Of a DNA stretch of 64,000 bases, positions 9,176 through 17,446 are shown piece by piece. The stretch is taken from contig CAZREB010000021.1 in assembly GCA_964599095.1 (NCBI GenBank), positions 1 to 64,000 of the forward strand, written 5' to 3'. Position 1 is the first letter of the stretch; every line of letters begins with the position of its first letter. The notes below the pieces were generated by a model. That model made no database searches. It saw only the letters and a program-made list of their open reading frames with translations, and was not told where the DNA came from. The stretch comes from SZAS-79 sp964599095. Lineage in GTDB: Bacteria > Pseudomonadota > Gammaproteobacteria > Burkholderiales > SG8-39. The position numbers and the translations under genes were made by a program.

Positions 9176-10060
9176 GTGGATACCGCCGCACAATTGCCGC
9201 TCACCGCGCCCGGCTGGCGCGAAACCTGGAAGCACGTGCGTTATGTGGCCACCGACAACCCGGTGACGCTCGGCGCTTCGGCGCTGTTCCTGTTCTTTGT
9301 GCTGCTGGCGCTGTTCGGCCCGTGGATCGCGCCTTACGACCCGTTGATGAGCGACACGACCGCGGCCCTGAAACCGCCTTCGGCCAGGCATTGGTTCGGC
9401 ACCGACTCGCTCGGCCGGGACATCCTGTCGAGGATCATCGTGGCCGCGCAGCTCGATTTCGGCATCGCGGTCTCGGCGGTGGCCGCATCGTTCTTCATCG
9501 GCTCGGCGCTCGGTTGCGTCGCCGGCTTCTACGGCGGCTGGCCGGACCGCCTCATCGGGCGCATTGCGGACACCATCATGGCCTTCCCGCTGTTCGTGCT
9601 GGCGATGGGGATCGTGGCCGCGCTCGGCAACACCGTGGGCAACATCATCCTGGCCACCGCGATCATCAACCTGCCGTTTTATATCCGGGTGTCGCGCGCC
9701 GAAGTGAACGTCCGGCGCAATGCAGGCTACGTCGAGGCCGCGCGGCTGGCGGGCAACTCGGACGCGCGCATCCTCGCGCTGCACCTCTTTCCGAACGTGC
9801 TGCCGCCGATGATGGTGCAGATCTCGCTCAACATGGGCTGGGCGATCCTGAACGCCGCCGGCCTGTCGTTCATCGGGCTGGGCGTGCGCCCGCCGCAGGC
9901 CGAATGGGGAATCATGGTAGCCGAAGGCGCCACCTACATCATCTCGGGCGAGTGGTGGATCGCGTTGTTTCCCGGTGCGACGCTGATGCTGGTGGTGTTC
10001 TGCTTCAACCTGCTGGGTGATGGGTTGAGGGACATCATGGATCCGAGGATGCGGACATGA
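9176..10060 (+). CDS. ABC transporter permease, DppC/OppC type
   Basis: Second permease of the importer, 294 residues, starting at GTG 9176 immediately after the DppB-type stop. It contains the OppC-like N-terminal domain (NPVTLGASALFLFFVLLALF, then IAPYDPL and HWFGTDSLGRDILSRII) and the coupling loop YVEAARLAGNSDARILALHLFPNVL. It ends with the typical LGDGLRDIMDPRMRT. The next genes, encoding the ATPases, are separated from it by 419 bases that hold two palindromic repeats and an assembly gap. That is unusual inside such an operon. Confidence 0.92.
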   Translation: MDTAAQLPLTAPGWRETWKHVRYVATDNPVTLGASALFLFFVLLALFGPWIAPYDPLMSDTTAALKPPSARHWFGTDSLGRDILSRIIVAAQLDFGIAVSAVAASFFIGSALGCVAGFYGGWPDRLIGRIADTIMAFPLFVLAMGIVAALGNTVGNIILATAIINLPFYIRVSRAEVNVRRNAGYVEAARLAGNSDARILALHLFPNVLPPMMVQISLNMGWAILNAAGLSFIGLGVRPPQAEWGIMVAEGATYIISGEWWIALFPGATLMLVVFCFNLLGDGLRDIMDPRMRT

Positions 10061-10088
10061 TCAAGCTAGAGGAACTGTCATTTCGGTT

Positions 10089-10281
10089 TTGCCCTTCCAT
10101 GGTCTCCCNNNNNNNNNNNNNNNNNNNNNNNNNNNNNNNNNNNNNNNNNNNNNNNNNNNNNNNNNNNNNNNNNNNNNNNNNNNNNNNNNNNNNNNNNNNN
10201 NNNNNNNNTACTTTGTGAAATCCATACGTTTGCGCGTACGCGCAAACGAGCGGTTTCACAAAGCAGGGAGATTGGGAAGGT
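10089..10281. repeat. Palindromic repeat, copy 1, split by the assembly gap
   Basis: The first copy of a long interrupted palindrome between the permease and ATPase genes. It begins TTGCCCTTCC, is cut after CTCCC at 10108 by the run of N, and resumes at 10209. It has a perfect 22-base inner palindrome at 10227-10248 and a right arm near 10254-10270. Where both copies can be compared it matches the copy at 10351-10443 almost completely; one difference is visible in the right arm (AAAGCAGGG in place of AAAGTAGGG). The sequence on the two sides of the gap is contiguous in copy 2. Confidence 0.85.
10109..10208. other. Assembly gap, 100 N
   Basis: Exactly 100 unknown bases, the usual placeholder for a scaffold gap of unknown size. 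It falls inside a strong palindrome, so the break is probably caused by the repeat. The missing sequence may be nothing, or further repeat units, or a larger insertion. Confidence 0.97.
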
Positions 10282-10350
10282 TGATCGACCGACAGCTTCA
10301 AAATCCGGGGATGCGCGCTTGATGGCGCCGAAGGAACGCTCATTGCTTTG

Positions 10351-10443
10351 TTGCCCTTCCATGGTCTCCCTACTTTGTGAAATCCATACGTTTGCGCGTA
10401 CGCGCAAACGAGCGGTTTCACAAAGTAGGGAGATTGGGAAGGT
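10351..10443. repeat. Palindromic repeat, copy 2, complete
   Basis: A complete copy of the palindrome. The outer arms at 10366-10382 and 10416-10432 are 17-base perfect inverted repeats (CTCCCTACTTTGTGAAA and its complement). They enclose a perfect 22-base palindrome at 10389-10410 centred on GCGCGTACGCGC. Short outer flanks, CCCTTCC and GGGAAGG, also pair. A transcript could fold into one long hairpin. The element ends about 36 bases before the DppD-type gene. The 69-base stretch between the two copies (10282-10350) looks like unique non-coding sequence. Confidence 0.9.
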
Positions 10444-10479
10444 CGGTGAACCGCAAGCGCCGAATAGGGTCGCCTTCGC

Positions 10480-11451
10480 ATGACCGAACTCCCCCTGCTG
10501 TCCGTCAGGGACTTCTCCCTCGAGTTCCGCACCCGCTCCGGCACCGTCCACGCCCTCGAAGACGTTTCCCTCGAAATCGCCAAGGGCGAGACGGTCGGCA
10601 TCGTCGGCGAATCGGGTTCCGGAAAATCGGTGCTGTCGTTCGGCATTCTGCGCATCCTCGACGCTGCAGCCCGTGTGAAATCAGGCTCGATCACCTTCGC
10701 CGGGATCGACATGCTCAGCGCGAGCGAAAGCGCGCTGCAGGAGATCCGCGGCCGCGAAATCTCGATGATTTTCCAGAACCCGCGCACCGCGCTGAACCCG
10801 ATCCGCAAGATCGGCCGGCAAATCGAGGACGTGCTGCGCACGCATACTTCGACATTGCAGGCCGACCTGAAGAAGAAAGCGATCGAATGTCTCGCGCAGG
10901 TCCGCATCACCGACCCGGAGCGGCGCTATTCGGCCTACCCGTTCGAGCTGTCCGGCGGGCAGTGCCAGCGGGTGATGATTGCGCTCGCGCTTGCCTGCAA
11001 CCCGTCGCTGCTGATCGCCGACGAGCCGACGACCGGACTGGACGTGACCACGCAGGCGGCGATCATGAGCCTGGTGTCCGAGCTTGCCAAAGCGCGCCAC
11101 ATGGCGACCCTGCTGATCACCCACGACCTCGCGCTCGCCTCGGAGTATTGCGACCGTGTCGTGGTGATGCATGCCGGGCACGTGGTCGAGACGGCGCCGA
11201 CCGCGGAGCTGTTTGCAAAGCCCCGGCATCCGTATACGGCGCGCCTGATCGCCTCGACCCCGAGCCCGGGGGTGGAGATCGGCGACCTGTCGTCGATTCC
11301 CGGCAACCTGCCGGACCTGCGCCGCGACGACCTGCCGGCATGCCGCTTCCATGCGCGATGTGAGAGGGCGCAGGAACGCTGTGCGGTGGAGAGGATTCCC
11401 GTCGTCCCGGCCCAGCCCGGCCACAGCTTGCGCTGCTTCAACCCGCTGTAG
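10480..11451 (+). CDS. ABC transporter ATP-binding protein, DppD/OppD type
   Basis: First ATPase of the importer, 323 residues. Walker A is GESGSGKS, the Q-loop is FQNPRTALNP, the ABC signature is LSGGQCQRV and Walker B is LLIADEPTTGLD. The C-terminal oligopeptide-family domain is present with the cysteine cluster CRFHARCERAQERC, which in DppD/OppD relatives binds an iron-sulfur centre. It is separated from the permeases by the repeat region, so its expression may differ from theirs unless transcripts read through. Confidence 0.93.
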   Translation: MTELPLLSVRDFSLEFRTRSGTVHALEDVSLEIAKGETVGIVGESGSGKSVLSFGILRILDAAARVKSGSITFAGIDMLSASESALQEIRGREISMIFQNPRTALNPIRKIGRQIEDVLRTHTSTLQADLKKKAIECLAQVRITDPERRYSAYPFELSGGQCQRVMIALALACNPSLLIADEPTTGLDVTTQAAIMSLVSELAKARHMATLLITHDLALASEYCDRVVVMHAGHVVETAPTAELFAKPRHPYTARLIASTPSPGVEIGDLSSIPGNLPDLRRDDLPACRFHARCERAQERCAVERIPVVPAQPGHSLRCFNPL

Positions 11452-11461
11452 TCGATCCGCC

Positions 11462-12424
11462 ATGACGCCGAACCTGCTCGACATCGTCGACCTGAAGATG
11501 CATTTCCCGGTGGGCCGGCGTGCGCTGCTGCACGCGGTGGACGAAGTGAGCTTCGCAATCGGCAAGGGCGAGAGTGTCGGGCTGGTCGGCGAATCGGGCT
11601 GCGGCAAGTCGACGCTGGTGCGGCTGATCACGCGCATGCTGGACCCGACCGCGGGCGACATCGTGTTCAACGGCCGCAATATCGGCTTCATCCCGGCGCG
11701 CAGGTTCGCCGAGACCCGTTTCCGGCCGAAGATCCAGATGGTGTTCCAGGATCCGTCCGACAGCCTGAACCCGCGCTATACCGCGTTCGACACGATTGCC
11801 GAGCCGCTGCGCCTGCTGGCCGGCGTCAGGGATCCGGCGACCCTGCACGAGCAGGTGTTCCGCGCCGCGCAGCAGACCGGCCTGCCGCAGGAGTTGCTGA
11901 TGCGCTTCCCGCACCAGTTGTCCGGCGGGCAGAAGGCGCGCGTCGGGATCGCACGCGCTATAGCGCTGCGGCCGGAGCTCTTGATCCTCGACGAGCCAAC
12001 CGCCGCGCTCGACGTGTCGGTGCAGGCGACGATCCTCAAGCTGCTTGCCGAGTTGAAGCAGGCCCTCGGCATGAGCTACCTGTTCGTGTCGCACGACCTC
12101 AACGTGGTGCGGATGCTTTGCGACCGGGTCGTGGTGATGTACCTCGGCAAGGTGGTGGAGCAGGGGCCGACCGACGAGGTGTTCCGCAACCCCGCGCACC
12201 CGTATACCGAAGCGCTGATCCGTGCGATCCCGTCCATCGGCGGAAAACCGGAAGAACGCGAAGTGCTGGCGGGCGAGCCACGCTCGCCGATCGACCCGGA
12301 CCCGAAAGTCTGCCGGCTGTTCGGCCGGTGCCCGAAACAGGTGGACCGATGCCGCACCGAAGGTCCATTACTACGTATTGTTGGCGAAGGGCATGTCGCG
12401 GCGTGTCATTTTACGCTGCCCTAG
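11462..12424 (+). CDS. ABC transporter ATP-binding protein, DppF/OppF type
   Basis: Second ATPase of the importer, 320 residues. Walker A is GESGCGKST, the Q-loop is FQDPSDSLNP, the signature is LSGGQKARV and Walker B is LLILDEPTAALD. The C-terminal cysteine motif CRLFGRCPKQVDRC is intact. The ATG at 11462 lies ten bases after the previous stop; a longer in-frame start inside the previous gene is rejected. The last 60-70 bases of the gene are visibly richer in A and T than the rest, and the accessory island begins directly after the stop, so this 3' end could mark the junction. Confidence 0.92.
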   Translation: MTPNLLDIVDLKMHFPVGRRALLHAVDEVSFAIGKGESVGLVGESGCGKSTLVRLITRMLDPTAGDIVFNGRNIGFIPARRFAETRFRPKIQMVFQDPSDSLNPRYTAFDTIAEPLRLLAGVRDPATLHEQVFRAAQQTGLPQELLMRFPHQLSGGQKARVGIARAIALRPELLILDEPTAALDVSVQATILKLLAELKQALGMSYLFVSHDLNVVRMLCDRVVVMYLGKVVEQGPTDEVFRNPAHPYTEALIRAIPSIGGKPEEREVLAGEPRSPIDPDPKVCRLFGRCPKQVDRCRTEGPLLRIVGEGHVAACHFTLP

Positions 12425-12600
12425 TTGCGGTTCCACGTCGTGGTTGTCACGGTGCGTCACGCCCGCAAGTCTGAAGTGCTCGAAGAAGACGAAAACGCCA
12501 ACAGATCCGCTTTGGGGCGAAGGAAGCGAGCAGCGCTACTCGAAGCGGGTGGCAATCTGGGCGTGGCATAGCGGCACGCGTCCACTATCGCACGGAACAA

Positions 12601-12626
12601 CTGAGCGCCCGGTGCCCGGCGCTCAG
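12601..12626. terminator. Hairpin at the end of the minus-strand island operon
   Basis: A perfect 9-base stem (CTGAGCGCC at 12601-12609 and its complement at 12618-12626) with an 8-base loop overlaps the stop codon of the gene ending at 12623. Read on the minus strand it is followed by TTGTTCC, only a weak T tract, so its role as a terminator is tentative. Confidence 0.35.
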
Positions 12627-13453
12627 TCGAACGGCCGCAGCGGAACCGGGTGGCCCGCGCCACGAAAGTCAGCGCCAGCGAGATCCCAGAATCGCGTCCA
12701 GAATTCGCGCAGCACCGCCATCTCCGCAGGACTGCGAGCGCCGTTCCCATCGTTCGCCACACCGCCGAGTCCCGCGTGCCAAACGCGCACCCTCTGCAGT
12801 TGCGGCACCCGATGCTGTCGCTGCAGGCTGGCGAGCATTGCGGCTACGTCGAGGTGCTTAACCCGGTCCTGCTCGCCCGTCGCGTAGAAGCTCGTCGCGC
12901 CCGAGCCGCCTTCGTGCAGAATTCCGTCGGAGATCACCACCATGCCGCCCCCCGCACGCAAATCCTCGAAGATCGTGGCGGCAGAAAGCAGCGCGTCAAT
13001 GATGGGCGACGTGTTGCCCGATGCAGCCGGCTCACGATGCGCGAGCTCGCGCGCGAGCACGTCCGTCAACTCGGCGCGAACACTGGCGTCGGCGGCCTTC
13101 GCGCATGCAACATAGGCCTTGTGGTCGCGCACCGGCATGTTGGCGACCAACCTGGGCGGCAGCGTCAGTGGATCGATTTGCTCGTCCAAGTGTATGCGAA
13201 GGAGGTCTCCGCGCTTTCCACCGAACGAGGCGACCACAAGGCGCTCTCCGCCGGCCGGCCACGCGGCCAGCCGAGCGACTAGCTGCGCCGCAGCATCCGA
13301 TGCGATCGCAGTGGTGTTGTCGACCAGGATGAGCTTCGCACCATTGGCGACGGCGGCCGCCTTGCACGCGGCCCGGGCCGTGGTCACGAAGGGCACCACC
13401 GCAGACGCGAGCAAGCCCATGAGCATCCGCCGCCGCATTATCTCGGCGCTCAC
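12623..13453 (-). CDS. Exported VWA-like protein of unknown role
   Basis: A 276-residue protein with an N-terminal hydrophobic segment (MLMGLLASAVVPFVTTARA) that looks like a signal peptide or anchor. The rest resembles a von Willebrand A domain: LILVDNTTAIAS fits a metal-site DxTxS-like loop, SGNTSPIIDALLSA resembles the conserved threonine loop, and MVVISDGIL resembles the usual VVISDG strand. I do not recognise the family. The GTG at 13453 is chosen because a clear AAAGGAG lies about nine bases upstream and the start overlaps the previous stop (GTGA); ATG 13438 is the alternative. It is the last gene of a three-gene operon. VWA proteins usually bind partner proteins, so an assembly role with the membrane protein is possible. 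Confidence 0.7.
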   Translation of the reverse strand: MSAEIMRRRMLMGLLASAVVPFVTTARAACKAAAVANGAKLILVDNTTAIASDAAAQLVARLAAWPAGGERLVVASFGGKRGDLLRIHLDEQIDPLTLPPRLVANMPVRDHKAYVACAKAADASVRAELTDVLARELAHREPAASGNTSPIIDALLSAATIFEDLRAGGGMVVISDGILHEGGSGATSFYATGEQDRVKHLDVAAMLASLQRQHRVPQLQRVRVWHAGLGGVANDGNGARSPAEMAVLREFWTRFWDLAGADFRGAGHPVPLRPFD

Positions 13454-14721
13454 GGCTTGGCTCCTTTCGTGGCGATCGGATGAAGGTGGTCCGGACGCGC
13501 CGCGGTGGCCTGCATGTGCGGGGCCGGCCGACGTTCTTCCATCTCCGCGGACGGCGGCGAGAAGTCGAGCGTGGGCGCCTTCGGCACGCCGGGCGAGACG
13601 GAACCATGGGCCGACTCGTAGCCCAGCCTCAACGCGCGGAAGTACAACGCCAATTCGGCATCGTAGCCGGAGTGCAGAGACGCTTTCCAAGTCTTCAAGC
13701 TCTCGGCGGTCGGGAAGCGCGCGAGCGTTCGGCGCGCCATTTCCAGCTCCGGCAGCAGCACTGCGAAGTGGACCTCGGTGGCGACCGCCATGACGAACAG
13801 GATCGACGTGACGACGCCCAGGATCACAGCCACCGTGAGATCCAGGCTTCCCTGCGCGCTCGCGAACAGCCGCGCGCTGGAGAGCATGCCGATCGCAGCA
13901 AAGGCCAGGAATGCCCAAAACGTGAGGGCGCGGTAGTCCCTTGCCCTCGGCGGATCCCAGTTGTGGAGCACCACGTGGCCGAAGTACTCGCGGATCATGG
14001 CAGCCTTGCGCTGGCTGGAAGGGAAGAGCGTTTGCGCAGCGAGTGCCGCGTGCTTCTTGCGGATGCGCAGGATACCGACCGCCCGTGCCAGACTCGCGAC
14101 GAGGCGCGCTTGGAACAGGCCGAGCGCCAGCGACAAAGGTATGATGGCGGCCATCAGCGCGTTCGGCGTCCACCCGTCCGCGACCAGCGGCAACAGGGTC
14201 CCCAGAAACGCGAAACTCTCCGCCGTGAGCAGCAAGAAGCCGAGCTGGCGCGCGAGGGTCGCCGGACGCGGCCTGTGGCGCTCGTCGACGTTCTCCAGCA
14301 GCGTTGCAAACCGCTGAATGTCGGCCGGCGTGAGGCTGTACGGCAAGTTCTCCTCCGACCGGATGACGATGCCCGCCAACGCGGCCCAGCCGCCGACGAG
14401 CCCGATTACGCCGGCGAGCAGCACCGCCCAGCTCGGCGTGTCGCGCACCGTCACCAGCGCGCCGATCGCGACCAACGCGAGCACGAACGCGCACGCGCCG
14501 AGGACAATGAGGTCCCTGCCCAGCTTGAGCGTGGCAGGGTCGTATACTGGGGCGGCGCGGCGCTGGTGCTCGCGGGCGATCACTTCATTGCGGATCTCGT
14601 TGAGGTGCGGCAGAGTCTCGATGTCAGCACCGGCGCGCCGTGCGCGCCGCTCGTTCAGCCGCGCCTTTACCTCGCGCTGGATCCGGGACTTCTCGAGGTC
14701 GTGGTTGGTTTGGGTTCCCAT
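13450..14721 (-). CDS. Multi-pass membrane protein of unknown function
   Basis: A 423-residue protein. Residues 1-65 are charged and probably helical (KSRIQREVKARLNERRARRA). They are followed by two pairs of hydrophobic segments (around LIVLGACAFVLALVAIGALV, WAVLLAGVIGLVGGWAALAG, LGFLLLTAESFAFLGTLLPL and LMAAIIPLSLALGLF) and later a third pair (LTFWAFLAFAAIGML, LTVAVILGVVTSILFVMAVA). The C-terminus is proline-rich and soluble. No known family motif is visible. A strong ribosome site (GAGGAGA) precedes ATG 14721. It starts nine bases after the BamE-like gene and its stop overlaps the VWA-like start, so the three are one operon, probably an envelope complex. Confidence 0.72.
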   Translation of the reverse strand: MGTQTNHDLEKSRIQREVKARLNERRARRAGADIETLPHLNEIRNEVIAREHQRRAAPVYDPATLKLGRDLIVLGACAFVLALVAIGALVTVRDTPSWAVLLAGVIGLVGGWAALAGIVIRSEENLPYSLTPADIQRFATLLENVDERHRPRPATLARQLGFLLLTAESFAFLGTLLPLVADGWTPNALMAAIIPLSLALGLFQARLVASLARAVGILRIRKKHAALAAQTLFPSSQRKAAMIREYFGHVVLHNWDPPRARDYRALTFWAFLAFAAIGMLSSARLFASAQGSLDLTVAVILGVVTSILFVMAVATEVHFAVLLPELEMARRTLARFPTAESLKTWKASLHSGYDAELALYFRALRLGYESAHGSVSPGVPKAPTLDFSPPSAEMEERRPAPHMQATAARPDHLHPIATKGAKP

Positions 14722-14730
14722 GGTCTCTCC

Positions 14731-15012
14731 TCAGCGGCAGTCGCCCGAGCAGCGACGCCGGGAAACGAGCCGATTCATGACAAAGACTGCGACGTACTGC
14801 TCCGACGAGAGCAGCGAGGGTTTCCACTTGAGGGTGCAGCTCTCTACACCGAGGCTGGTAGCGCAGTCCCGCGAGCTCGCGGTACCGAGCATCCGCTCTG
14901 CACCCTCCATGGAGGTGCCGACCGCGAGGCAGTCGAAATCCTGCAAAGTTCCGGCATACGCCAACGTGCTCCCTAGCATTGCCGTGAGCGAAAGGAAAAT
15001 GCAGCGCTTCAT
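14731..15012 (-). CDS. Small exported cysteine-containing protein, BamE/SmpA-like pattern
   Basis: A 93-residue protein with a clear Sec signal peptide (MKRCIFLSLTAMLGSTLAYA) and a short mature domain. The segment GTSMEGAERMLGTAS resembles the G-x-x-x-x-E-x-x-x-x-L-G turn of BamE/SmpA-like proteins, but similarity is weak and I would not call function from it. The mature part carries several cysteines that may pair in the periplasm. AGAAGGAGA lies just upstream of ATG 15012. It is the first gene of the minus-strand trio and diverges from the operon whose first gene starts at about 15160; the roughly 150 bases between probably contain both promoters. Confidence 0.62.
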   Translation of the reverse strand: MKRCIFLSLTAMLGSTLAYAGTLQDFDCLAVGTSMEGAERMLGTASSRDCATSLGVESCTLKWKPSLLSSEQYVAVFVMNRLVSRRRCSGDCR

Positions 15013-15159
15013 TTGGTTCTCCTTCTGAGTTATGGTTCAGGTGCCGACATTGTTCGTGTCGACGGAAGCGAAAATAGACTCCAGAGAGCGACGGAGAAAT
15101 TGCTTTCTGCGTTGGCGCCGACCGCCAACGTCACCCGCCAACGAGGGCAGGAGGTGCGT

Positions 15160-16737
15160 GTGAAACCCAGAAGATCCTCTTCAAAACGCCCGAACGCGCC
15201 CGAGCACGACCTGACCGAGCGAGCGCGTGAGCCGTTCATTCTGGCCGCCGCAAAATTTGCGGAGACGCGGGATGAACGCTTCGAGTGGGGGCGCCGAGGC
15301 GGCCGCAGGGCGATTTGGGGGGTGTTTACAGACTACCCACCGGACTTCAGCAACTGGAGCAGCGGCGGCAAGAAAGGAGACGGCACGGAACGCCAACTCA
15401 CCCGCACGAAGAAGCTCATCGCGATTCTCGATGGCAACGGCCGAAAGCACGTCCGGGACCCTCAGCGGCAAGCCTCCTATGTCGCGCTTAGCGAATTCTG
15501 GCGCTCGCTCTCACAGCTTCCGTCGCTCCTTCATTCACTTCGCGAGTACGAAAAGGATCTTGCACGACGGTTGCAGCACGAGATTGCCGGCAAGCTGCGA
15601 AGCAAGGGCGGCGCTGCTGCGCCCGATTGGGCCGAGTACTGGGGGGACCCTGTCCCCCCACCACCCGCTGCAGTCGCGAGGCTGGAGCGCTTGGGTGACC
15701 GCGAAGGCGCGATGCAGCAACTCCGTGAAGGCATCGAGCGCCGGCCACACTTCATCAGCTTGCTGCATCTTCTTCGCCTGTGCGAACAAAATGGGGGCGA
15801 CGAAAAATGCCTCGACTTCTTCAACCATTTTCGCGACCACATCGATTTGGTGCCGGACCCGAGCTTGGCCGCCGCGCAGCGCTACTTCGAAGCAAGGCTG
15901 CTCAGCCAGGTGGGCGACATCGAAAAGGCCCTCAGAAAGCACCAAATGAATGAGAATGAGCACCCGCGGCGCCCGCTGTACGCGCACCGCAGTCGCTTCG
16001 AGGGGGCGCAACTGCACTTCCGACTCGAGAACTTTCGCGAATCGAAGACGAAGTTCGAGGACCTTTTTCAGACGCTCCAGCGCTCCCCTAAAGCGCCGCC
16101 GGAGTTGTATGTGGACGTCCTTAAGTTTCTCGCGACCTTCGAGTCGATCCACGTCGTGTTCGGAAATCCCGCGGCTGAAATTGTCTTGGCTGAAGTGGAG
16201 CCCGGCGATCCGTTGCGCGGCCTGCAGTACGCAAACGAGGCGATCTTGCTCGCCGAGCAGGCGGACTTCGTCGACGGCCTTGGCTGGGCCTACGCCGTGC
16301 GTGCTTTCGCCCATGAGGCGTTGGGAGACCTGCCAAGCGCCGAGCATGACTACCATACGGCCACCGCACACCACCAAAGCCCCCGCGCCCACGGGAGTTC
16401 CTGGCGATACACACAGGCCTACTACGCGGGTATGTTGCGACGCGCGGCGCGCCACGGCGAGGCAAAGAAAGTCCTGAACCGCGTCGAGCTTAAGCTCGGC
16501 GATCGGCTCTACGGCTCGGGAAAGGCCGAAGTGCTGACTCAGCTGGCGATGATTCACGAGGCCGAAGGCAACGCCTCGCAGGCGCGGCGCTGCCATGAGG
16601 AGGTTCTGCGGCTGCTGGCGCAGGACATTCGGGTCCGGTCCATGAGCGAATGGGGCATCGTCCGAAGGTTGAGGAAGTACTGCCGCACTTACCTGGCGTG
16701 CTCACTGGAGAACTTGCTGGGGAAGGTGGGGGCGTAG
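15160..16737 (+). CDS. TPR-like helical repeat protein of unknown function
   Basis: A predicted soluble protein of 525 residues from GTG 15160. That start is preferred because AGGAGG ends about six bases before it; an in-frame TTG at 15013 would extend it through the likely promoter region. The N-terminal third has no family I recognise (RRAIWGVFTDYPPDFSNW). From about residue 170 onward the sequence has paired amphipathic helices of TPR type, for example AAAQRYFEARLLSQVGDIEKA, GLGWAYAVRAFAHEALGDL and AEVLTQLAMIHEAEGNASQA. It probably works as a protein-binding scaffold or sensor. It is separated from the next gene by a single base, so it belongs to the nucleotide-directed operon that follows. 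Confidence 0.7.
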   Translation: MKPRRSSSKRPNAPEHDLTERAREPFILAAAKFAETRDERFEWGRRGGRRAIWGVFTDYPPDFSNWSSGGKKGDGTERQLTRTKKLIAILDGNGRKHVRDPQRQASYVALSEFWRSLSQLPSLLHSLREYEKDLARRLQHEIAGKLRSKGGAAAPDWAEYWGDPVPPPPAAVARLERLGDREGAMQQLREGIERRPHFISLLHLLRLCEQNGGDEKCLDFFNHFRDHIDLVPDPSLAAAQRYFEARLLSQVGDIEKALRKHQMNENEHPRRPLYAHRSRFEGAQLHFRLENFRESKTKFEDLFQTLQRSPKAPPELYVDVLKFLATFESIHVVFGNPAAEIVLAEVEPGDPLRGLQYANEAILLAEQADFVDGLGWAYAVRAFAHEALGDLPSAEHDYHTATAHHQSPRAHGSSWRYTQAYYAGMLRRAARHGEAKKVLNRVELKLGDRLYGSGKAEVLTQLAMIHEAEGNASQARRCHEEVLRLLAQDIRVRSMSEWGIVRRLRKYCRTYLACSLENLLGKVGA

Positions 16738-16738
16738 G

Positions 16739-17446
16739 GTGGCTGACTACGCAGCCGTTGCGCGCTTATTGCCGGCCACGCTCGTACCGGCGATGCGCGA
16801 GGCCGTCGCGGTAGCGCTTCACGTTAGCGACAGATCGCGCGTGCTAGAGGTCGGCGCCGGGACGTGCGAAGACGCCGACGAGTTCGGGCGCGCCACTGGG
16901 GCGACCGTCATCGCAGTCGATCTCGCGGCGGAGATGCTCGAAGCCCGCGAGTGGGGTCCGGCGCTGCGCGTACGGGCAAACGCGCTGCAGCTTCCGTTGG
17001 CGGCGCACAGCGTCGATGCGGCATTCGCGATCAACCTGATACACGTGATAGCTGACCGGGCACTCCTTCTTAATGAATTGCGGCGGGTGCTGGTGCCCGG
17101 TGGCCGCGTCGCCCTGCCGCTCACAAGCCATGCACAGCTAGCCCAGCGCAGCCTGAACCGTTTCTTTCCCGGGCTTCTCGCAATCGAATTGCGCCGCTAT
17201 CCGACCGTGGAAGCGGTGCTTGAGCTTCTCGCTCGCGCTGGCTTTGCCGGTGGCCAGTGCGTTGACGTGGATCTCGGACGGGTCCCACTCGGGAACAACT
17301 ATGTCCGCCGAGTTCGTTCCGGCATCATCTCTGGCCTCGACCTGCTGCCGCCGGACGAGAAGGCGCGAGGTCTCCAAGCGCTTGAGACTGCGCCCCCATT
17401 GGTCGAGCACCGCGTCCGCAGTCTTCTACTCGCGAGGGCCATGTGA
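16739..17446 (+). CDS. Class I SAM-dependent methyltransferase
   Basis: A 235-residue methyltransferase of the Rossmann (class I) type. Motif I is VLEVGAGTCEDADEF (residues 35-49), followed by the acidic loop VIAVDLAAEMLEA, an AxxLP-like motif (ANALQLPLAAHSVDAAF) and ELRRVLVPGGRVAL. The substrate is unknown. It starts at GTG 16739, one base after the previous stop, and its end overlaps the next start by four bases (GTGA). A second, different methyltransferase domain is encoded by the next gene, so the operon may modify one small molecule twice. Confidence 0.85.
   Translation: MADYAAVARLLPATLVPAMREAVAVALHVSDRSRVLEVGAGTCEDADEFGRATGATVIAVDLAAEMLEAREWGPALRVRANALQLPLAAHSVDAAFAINLIHVIADRALLLNELRRVLVPGGRVALPLTSHAQLAQRSLNRFFPGLLAIELRRYPTVEAVLELLARAGFAGGQCVDVDLGRVPLGNNYVRRVRSGIISGLDLLPPDEKARGLQALETAPPLVEHRVRSLLLARAM

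Noticed and set aside
7412..9784. A 790-codon minus-strand frame
   Set aside because: Antisense shadow of the permease genes with no recognisable domain and very high Arg/His/Gln content.
10089..10443. A CRISPR array
   Set aside because: Only two units are seen, each a long palindrome of about 90 bases, with one spacer of about 70 bases and no cas gene; this fits a REP-like or hairpin element instead.
10200..10560. Frames that read through the N run between 10035 and 10910 on the minus strand
   Set aside because: They depend on unknown bases and on palindrome sequence, and are antisense to the DppD-type gene.
13480..14976. A 498-codon plus-strand frame opposite the membrane-protein gene
   Set aside because: It is Arg/Gln-rich shadow sequence; the minus-strand frame has membrane segments, a good ribosome site and operon overlaps.
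15013..15159. A longer start (TTG 15013) for the TPR-like protein
   Set aside because: It would use the probable divergent promoter region as coding sequence and has no ribosome site; GTG 15160 has AGGAGG at good spacing.
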